This document shows, one piece after another, positions 7,028 through 16,000 of a stretch of 64,000 nucleotides of DNA (the stretch's first letter is position 1; every line of letters starts with the position of its first letter). The notes under the pieces were generated by a model, which was not told the origin of the DNA, made no database searches, and was given only the letters and a program-made list of their open reading frames with translations. Made by a program: the position numbers and the translations under genes. The stretch is from CAZWSX01 sp964636985 (lineage in GTDB: Bacteria > Planctomycetota > Planctomycetia > Pirellulales > Pirellulaceae), in assembly GCA_964636985.1 (NCBI GenBank), contig CAZWSX010000015.1, positions 1-64,000 on the forward strand. Direction: 5' to 3'.

Positions 7028-10000
7028 CTACGGCAACGCAAGTTCCTGCTTCCCAACGGCCGGTATTTCTTTGGCCCAGTTGCCGCGGTAGGTCATGTTG
7101 CGGACGCCGGCCGCGGTGGCGTCGCTGTAGCGGAACAAGCCGAAGTGGCGTTGGTCTTCTGGCTTTAACTTGTGCTGGCCAATCGTTTCGCCGGCCAGGC
7201 TGATCGTCACGGTGTCGCCGGCGAGGGAAATCTTGACGCGATTCCAATCGCCGTTGGCCAAATTGAACTTCTTCGATGCGCCCGACAGAGGCGACTCGTT
7301 GTCGGGCGTGAGGCCGTTTCGCTCGAAAGCGCCATCGGTAAGTTGATGCAGACGAACGCCCTCCTCGTTCAGCAGGAAAGCGGATCGGCCGATCGCGGGA
7401 TGGACCAGCGTCTTGCCTGGCTCGTAGTAAAACTCGTATTCAATCTCGCCGTCTTCCAAAAGGGGGCGATGGTAGGCGAGCAGGCTTTCGCGGTTGCTGT
7501 TCGGCGCCGACTCGAACTGTTTGCCGATGATCTCGTTATTGTCTTTGAACCAGTTGGCGGTTTTGTTGTCTTCGAGCGTCTCACCGTAAAAGTCGGCGCG
7601 CCAGGACGAGAGGCTCGGCGCGTCGGAGAGATTTAAGACCTCGGGGACCGTCGGCGTTCCCACAATACGAACGTTCTCGATGCCCCCTTCCGCCTGCGGG
7701 CTCGCCGATTGGATCGCCAGCCAGGGGTCTGACATCGGGCTCAAACGCTGCGAGAAAATCTTGATATCGCCCACCACGACGCTGTACTCGCCATCTTTCA
7801 CGATGAGCTTGCAATCGACCTTGTCGCCCCAATTGGGAACCTTTTCCGTCAGCGGCGTTTGCACGCCTGCTCGAGCAAGGGGGAACCGCCAGGTCGACAT
7901 GCCATCCGGCTCAAGATCCATCGCCAAGGCGTCGTACATCATGCGGATCTGCTGTCCTTTGGATGTGGTGCGGCGGAAGTGAACTTCAAAATTGCCTTGC
8001 AACGGCGAGCGGAAATACAAGGAGTCGGCGCCATGGCCGTTGTGGAAACCCGCTCGACCTTTTTCGAAGCTCCAGAGCGGCAGCGAGAATTGTTTTCCGT
8101 CCGACTCAGCGGTCGGAAAGCTCGCCTGCGACCACTGGGTAAGTCCTTTCGGCGGCTGGAAACTCAACTCGGCAGACGAGGTGCTCAGCCATCGCGCATG
8201 CGCCTGCAACGCCCGAACTCGCTTTTCCCATTCGGGCGACTGGGCATTGTTTTGCTGCTGTTCCACCAGCAGTCCAGCAATCGCCAGCGCCTGGCGGCGG
8301 AGCGCCGGCCGCGACAGCGCGGCATCGGCGACGACAAACTCGGGGTACCGTAGGTATTCCGGCGTATAGGGATCGAGAGTCTTGAGTCCCTCTTCCATCA
8401 GCTTCAAGTAAGCCGTCGCCGTTTTGTCGTCGGCCTTGGCGATCGCGATCAGCGTCCGCAGCGCCAGCACGTCGCGATCGCTTTCGTTGGCTTTCGCCGC
8501 GCCTTCCTTGATGGCTGCGTCCAATAAGTCGAGCCGCGTCAGTTCCGCGGCCGCGCGAACGAGTTCGAGCGCGGGAACGGCCAATTGCGTCGGCGTAAAT
8601 CCGCACTGAAGTCGGAACGTGGCATGGTCGTCGGCAGGCAGCACCCACCCGGCCAGCATTTGATACCGGGCTTCGGGCGACAGCGACGAGGCTTTCTGCC
8701 ACACGTCGTAGGCGTCCTCGACAAGCTCTTCTTCGCGAACCAAGGCGTGCCGCGCTTTTCGCAGCTGCGGCGACTCGTCGGACGATGCGAGAGCCGTTAA
8801 GTTGTCGAAATCCGCGGCCGTAAGTTTCTCTGGCCAGTCGCCTGTTAGCACCAGGTTCCGCACCTGCGCCGCGTTGCGGTCTTTGTGATGAAACAGGCCG
8901 AAGAACGACGAATTGGCGGGTTCCATCGTTCGCTCGTAGACCAATTCGCCGTTTAGCGTCAAGCGAGCGACGTCCCCCTCGAGCGACAGTTGCACATCAT
9001 TCCATGCGTTCGGCTTGAGCGGAAGTTCCTTGGGGCCGCGGCGATTTTGCGGTTCGTCGATCACGTTCTTCGGCGCCGATCCGTTCAACTGCTGCGCGTA
9101 GACGGTGGTAGCCCACCGCAACTCGACGCCTGCCGGCTCGAGCACGAAGGCAAATTTCCCCAGCGCGGGATGAATGCTTACCTTGCTGGAGCCAGTACCA
9201 GCGCCGGCCCCTGCGAAGAACTGGTAGCGAACTGCGTCTCCGGAAAGGAGGGGACGGTGATAGTAAAGATGGGACGTGCCCCCCTTGGCGGTATCGACCA
9301 CCCCCGACAAGACACCCTCTTTCGCGTACCACTGCAGCGGGCGCGCGTCTTCTTCCCGCTCGTAACGTTGTTGCGATTGAATCGGGAGTGCCGGCTCGCG
9401 GGCCGTAAGCCGCGACGGCATCTTGGCCGAGTCGGAGGAGATCCAGCCTTCCATACGATCGCCATGGATCAGTTCGACCTGGCGGGGAATCTCGGGAGTT
9501 CCCGTAAATTTCAGCTTTCGAAAATCGGTGCGGCGCTCGTTGAGCGAAACCAAATGGAGCCACGGACTGGTGCCGCTAGGTTCCGTTTCTTCGTAGACCA
9601 GGTGGTCGTTGCTGTAAAACCGAATCGATTGCGGCGAGACCTTCACGGAGTAGCGATTCCAGTTATTCATCGATTCGACGGTGGCGCCGCGAGTCACCGT
9701 TTCGTGTTGCGAGACAGGAAAGATCTGGACATTGCTGAACCACATCTGCGGGGTGCTGATTAACCCGCCGTAGGCGATTTCTCCCTGCGACAAATCGTAA
9801 GTGTGGGTCTCGAACGAGAACTCGAACGTCCCTTTGAGCGGATACTTGAAGTAGAGGTGGTCGTACGAACTGCCCGTGATGTGCGTGATGTGGCCGCCGT
9901 GCGCCGTCCACCACATGGGAATTCCTCCCACACCCACCACGAACTCCGCCGGCGTTTGGGGAACCCAATAACGAAGTCCCGGCGAGAGCGCGCTAAGGCG

Positions 10001-13000
10001 ATCTTTGGCGTTGAGTTCACGCAACGCATCAACCGCGACCAGGCGAGAAGCATGCGGAACGGCTTGATACAGCGACCGCCGCTCCTGCAAGACGACGCGC
10101 GCCAGTTTTTGCCCTTGCTCGCGTCCCTTGTCACTCTGCATGGCAGCATAGGTCACGATAGCGTCGTCGCCCATGATTTCGATTCGCGAATAACGATCGA
10201 CACCGCTGGCGAGCGGGCTTGTGGAGAGGCCTTTCACCCGCTCTCGCGTGGCGTTTACAAACGCCTGCACTTTTGCGGCCGCGGTGGGGTCGTCGGCTGC
10301 GAGAGCCGTCATCGCGGCCAGAGCCGGTGCGTGAACCAGTTTTTCCTGCACGGCCGCGTCGGCCGCGGATTGCAACTCGCTCAGCTTTCCTGCTTGTTTC
10401 GCGGCATCCACCAACATGGCGAAATTGCTGACCAGAATTTCCGCTGGCCGAGTGGAGCCCGAATCGGATTTCAACAGCTCAAGGGGTCGCTGGCCCGAAG
10501 AGAACGAAATGACAAATCGGAGCGTCCGTCTTTTTTCCGTGGGCAGCGTCCAATCGCGCAGCAATGTATAGCGCTCGTCAGCGGGCAGCGCGCTTACTTG
10601 CTCCGCGACGTGCCACATCGGAATCTCCATCGGCTGATCACCGTATTCTTTGGGAATCGGCAGATCGGCCAGGCGACCTAGGAAATCGAGAGTCAGCCCG
10701 ATGTCGCGCGCCGGCGCTACCATCGTGACGATGTTGCTCAGGTCGTACCGCTGTTGATAAGTTCCGTAATCCGCGCCGCCGCCATAACTGGCGTACTGCG
10801 GCAATCGTTGTTGCAGCCGCGCGTCGTAGAGGGCCTTCAATTCGGGAAGCATTTTCTTGTCGATGTAATACTTCGACAGCAAGTCGACCGTTCCATCGAC
10901 GCTCATGCGAGCCGCCGGGGTTCCCTTGATTACCGCCTGCATCAGCGGCAAGGCCGCTTCTTGTAGTTCGGGGACAGTAAATGCGAGCGCGGCCGGGTGT
11001 GCAGCGGTCGCCACCATATCGGCCCGTTGTTGCGCAGCGATGGTTTCCGTGATGGCGGTGAGCGGCGCGGCGACTTGATCGTAGCTCTTTGCTTCCACGG
11101 CCAGCAGCGCGGTGAGGACTTTGCTCGCAAAAGCTCCCGCGGGCCGGCCGGCACGAGCAGCGATGCGTTGCCGCAGGTCGTCCTCTTGGTGCGCAGCGAC
11201 GGACCACCGAGCCAGTTCTCGCCCTAAGCTGCGGGGGTCCGACCAGTCGGCAAGCGGCTCCTCATAGAGAAAGATTTCCTCAGGGCGTGCCGGCGGGAAC
11301 ACGATCGTGGTCAGGACTTCGTACATTTCCTGCGGCGGGAACGACTTGTCGCGCCAGGCGGCCGAGAGTCGCGACAGCTCCGTGGTGACCGCGCGAGCGA
11401 TCTCACTATTTTCTTGGGGAGCGTCTGCGCGAACCGCGATTCTTTGGATCGCGCTGCGATCGGTAGTGGGATTCGCATCGGTGACGGGTAAACCGCCTGC
11501 GAGCGATTCTCGGATCCCCTTGAGTGCCAAATCGCCGAAGCCTTGTTGGACCGCCAGATACGAAACAGACGCGGCAAGCCTGAATTGCGATAGCGTGCTA
11601 GGGGCGATGTTGCTTGATGGCGATTTGCCCGTGCCAGGATTGTTGGGGGCCGCATTATTAGGGACCGCGTTATTGGGGACAGTAGCATTGTTCGGAACAG
11701 CAGGCACTTTGCCCGGTGGTAAAGGCGTTGCATCGGCCTTCTTCATCTGCGGACGGGTCAAGGCGATGGCGAGGATCGCGTCCAGTTGCTCCTTGACGGA
11801 GTCCTTGTTGCCCGATTTCAAGGCGCTGCGCAAGCGTTCGCTGAGCAGGGCCACACGGTACTGCGTATCGACCTGCCTTTTGGCCGCTTCCAGGGCCCGA
11901 GCGAAGTAGAACTCGCCTTCTGCTTTGAAGGCTTCGCTTGCCTGGCATTCGCTCGCGACGATCCCAAGAGCGACCTGCTTGAGGGCTTCTTCGCGCTGCC
12001 GCGAGTTTGCCCGCTGAGAGCCTTGCAGTTCCTCCAGCGGCGAGCGATCGACAAGTGCCCTCAATGCGGCCAGGCTTGCTTTGGCTTGTTCGGCATCGCC
12101 GCCGCGCAAGGCCAAGAGCGCGGCCAAGACGTGCACGTTGAGATCGGCAGGATATTTTTCGGCCAGGTTGCGAACCTCGGCGACGACGACTTGCATTCCC
12201 TCCGCCGAAAACGATTTCGAGGCGAGCGTGGCAAACAGCTGGCTATCCATCTTGGGAAGGCCGTCGGTCTCGGGTTGCACGCCGACCATCAGGTCGAGGA
12301 CTGCCTTACCCGGCACTTCGGTCGCCGCGAGAACCGCGCGGGCCAATTCCGCTGGCTGCTTGCCGGTCAACTCCTTCGTAACGCGATTCAATCCGGTGCG
12401 GGCCTCGCGCCGAACGTATTCGACGTTGCCCGCGTACGGCCCCAGCGCCGTTGAATTGAAATTGGAGTTGGTGAGGATGTCTCGATAGAGTCGCAGTGCA
12501 TCCCCCGGGGCCTGCATTTGTTCGTACTGCTGGGCCAACCCCGCAAGATTTTGGACTCGCTGGTACGCGCGGTAGCTGGGGTCGTTGTCGGAGTCCTCGG
12601 GGATTTTCTCCGCTTTGACCATCAATTTCTTGGCGTCCTCATATCGCTTGGCCTCAGCGTACATTTTGAGAAGGCGCGGGCCAGGCGAATACTGAAAGCC
12701 GTTTCGCCGCGCAATATCGCTCCCCGCTTCCAAGGCCCCTTCGTAGAGCCGTTGCGCGAGGTCACGCGTCTCGCCGACCGCCTCGAGTTCCAAGCCCACC
12801 AGCCAACGGGCTTCCATCGGGAAGTCGGCAGCCGTTTTGGCTTTCATCACCTCTTCGAAAACAGGACGGGCAGCATCCAAATTTCCGAGGCGAACATCCA
12901 CTACCGCCAGGATCACGGGCCCGGCTTTCCAGGTGGGCTGAGCCTCCACGGCTTTGACCAGCTCTTCACGCAGCTTGGGCAGGTCGTTCTTCTTGACGGC

Positions 13001-16000
13001 CGTCTTTATGACGCGTCCAAAAACCGAGTAGGCTGTGCCGTCGTTGCTGTACGAGTTGATCTGGCTCAAGCCCATCCAGCGATCGTTCACAGCCTCCGAC
13101 GGCCTGGGAACCAAAACTTGCTTGCCAAATTCGTAGAATTCCGGGAGTTCCCAAACGTCGTCGTTGTAAAAGTTGGAAAGCATGTATTGTCGGCGCTCCG
13201 GAAAGGCGTCCATCGCCTTCTTAAGGAGTGCCAAGGCCACGGGCCGCTGGTCCGGGGTCCGCATAAGAGAATTGACGAAATCGATCACATAGTAGTACTG
13301 GCCTATTTGCTTGAGATCGATTTCCTGCATCAGCCGCGTCAGTTCAGCTTCCTTCTTGGCTTGCCGGAAAACTTGCGGGATTTGATAGAAATCGTTGCTT
13401 AAAAGACGCGGCTGTTGCTTCAGAACAACGAGATACTGATCGCACGCTTCGCTGGGCTTACCGGCGGCTTGCAGCTTTTGTGCGTAGCGGTAGCGCGCGT
13501 TCACGTCGTCGGCCTTCTGCTCGACCAGGCGAGCTTCCAGCGCCAGCGATTTGTCCCGTTCGCCGGCGGCATCGTAGTATTCCGAGAGCGTGGCGGCCAA
13601 CTGCGCCGACTGGGGCGAGCGCTTCAATTGCTCTTCGGTGGTCGCGATCATCTCCTTAAGTTTTCCGGCCGCCGCCATCACCCTTAAGGCTGCCACGCGT
13701 GCTCCGGCGTCGCTGCCGGATGATACATAGCGGCTGGTCGGCGTGAGCTGAGGACGAGAACGGCGAAGAATCTGATGCGCGATTTGCGCGGCCATGTCGT
13801 TTTTGCCATCGGCCTGATGGGCACTCATGAGAGTGACCATCGTCGCTAACTGCCGCCCTGCCTGTCTTTGAGCCCGCGACAAGACTGCTTCGGACTGCTC
13901 GTTCATCCCCAAGCGGCGCATTTGACTGGCGAGCTGGATCTGCGTATCGGCATCCAGCCGTAAACCAAATAGTCGCTCGGCCGCCTGCATCGCCCGGGCA
14001 TGTTCACCTAAGCGGACGGCCAGATTCATGGCCATTGTTTCCCGTTCGCGCATCGCGTCCTGATCGAGAGGCGCAATGGAATCGACCATTCGCAGCGCTT
14101 CGTCGAAGTTCTGCATTTCCGAGTGCAACCGCGCGACGTCAATCCGCATCTGCCAGTCCTGCGGCACTAACTCCGCCGCGGCGGCCAGCTCGGTCAAGGC
14201 GACTTCTTTGTAGTCGGTCCAGGAGTGAACGTAAGCCACTGCAAGCTGGTCATAGATCTTGTCGCCAGCGGCCGATTTTTCGAGCCGCTCCTTCAAGTGT
14301 TTTTGCAGATCGCTGACCACGTCGTTTCGCAGCGCGATTTCGTAAGCGTTGCGCAGCAACTGAATGGCGGCAATATCGTAGTACTCGTTCGGGACGGGAA
14401 ACGTCACCGGCGAATTGGTGCGACCGTTCTTGCCGTAGTAAATAGTGAGATAGTTGCGCGACGCCGTGGTTCGCTTGGGGCGACCTGCCGACTTGCGCCG
14501 CTCCACCAACGAGCGTGCCGCGTTGTAATCGAGGTAGGCATCGAGCAGCCCCGTGACTTCGGCATCCTTCTTTTCCGCTCCTTTGACACCCATCAATTGC
14601 GCTAAGGCACTTGCGACGTTGTAATTACCTTGCGCGGGCGGCTTGGCTGCTTGCAGGGTGGCGCGTGACCACTTCTCGAAGAGCGATCGCGTTCCGGCGA
14701 GGTCCTCCCGGCCGGCGACAAGCGAGATTGCCGGCGCCAGTTGATCGGGAGTCGATACTTGCGCCAGAAAGTCCTGAAGAATCTTCTCCTCTTCCTCTTT
14801 TCTTCCAGCGCGCCGGAGCTCGGTCATGATCGTCGACGCAAGGCTGAGGGTCATGGCGGGCTGCGTAGGATTCAGCACGCGGCTCCGGGCAACGATCGCT
14901 CGAAAGCTGGTCAGAGCCAAATCCAAATCGGCGGCGGGAAGCGGCGGCAGCGTGTCACCTGCCGATCCGGAACTGCTGCGAACTTGAGGCCGGCTGAGCA
15001 GCGACTGAAACAGTAGATACTGGCCGGGCATGTCGCCCTGCGCTGCCAGATTCTTCGCGGCTGCAATCACTCGCGGGTCAGCGCCGGTGGATGACGATTC
15101 GGGGGTCTGCACTGCGACGGCGTAGATCGCATCCCAAATGTACCGCGGGGTCGCCTTTGGATCCTCGATCGCCTTTTGGTACGCCGCGAGGAATTCATCT
15201 TTTTTCTTGGCCTCTTGGGCGAATCGATAAAGCCAGGCAATCGCTGCAAAGCGAGCCTGACCGTAGCTAAAGGGGGACCAACTTGTCGCTTGACGCTGGC
15301 CGTAGTACTGTTCCTCCGACAATAGGCCGGCCGCAACGCGGATGTTCGTCGCGTAGGCCATCCGCTGCGAGTCGAAATCGGCCCGCACCGCTGCCGGCGG
15401 CGTCTTGCTGCGCGCGGCCTTGGCCAAACGATTTTTTTCCGCCACGCACCAATCGTTATCCTCGTTCGGCAAATCCAAAATGGCGAGGAACCGCGCCGCC
15501 GCCCCTTCCGGATTTGCCTTCGCTAAAGCGACGCCTTCCCGATAAAGCAGTTCCCAGTTCTTGGGCTCTTCGCGACGCTTCGCCTCGAGGATCAAAAGCG
15601 CGGTCTCATGCTGACCGCTTGCGAGCATGGAGTCGATGTTTCTCAGCAGCTTCTCGGGGTCTTCCTCCTTGGCGGTTAGTCGCACCATGATGGCAGCACT
15701 TTGCTGCGCCGCGCCCGATTGAGCCAAAAGCGTCGCGAGCGGATACTCCGTCTCCGGTCCGGGGGCGATCCGCGCCAGTTGCTCCTGGTATTTAATGGCG
15801 CTGGTCAAGTCGCCTTCGGTTGACGAAAGCTTCGACAATTGCGAGAGCAGTTGCGTGTCGCGGCTGTTGTCGCCGACAAGGCTTTCGAGTTCCTGACGGG
15901 CCATTCCGAAGTCCGACGAAGAACTGTAGGCCTGCGCGATGCAGATGGTCGACTCGCGTTTGTCCTCCGCGTCGCGGCGCATCCGCTCGAGACGTTCGAG

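Noticed and set aside
11638..11697. Short repeats as a CRISPR or mobile element
   Set aside because: They are in frame inside a coding region, too short and contiguous, and encode a PNN-rich linker.
12518..13402. 294-aa plus-strand open frame inside the giant TPR gene
   Set aside because: Antisense to continuous TPR coding; composition (many His/Gln/Arg) shows it is a shadow.
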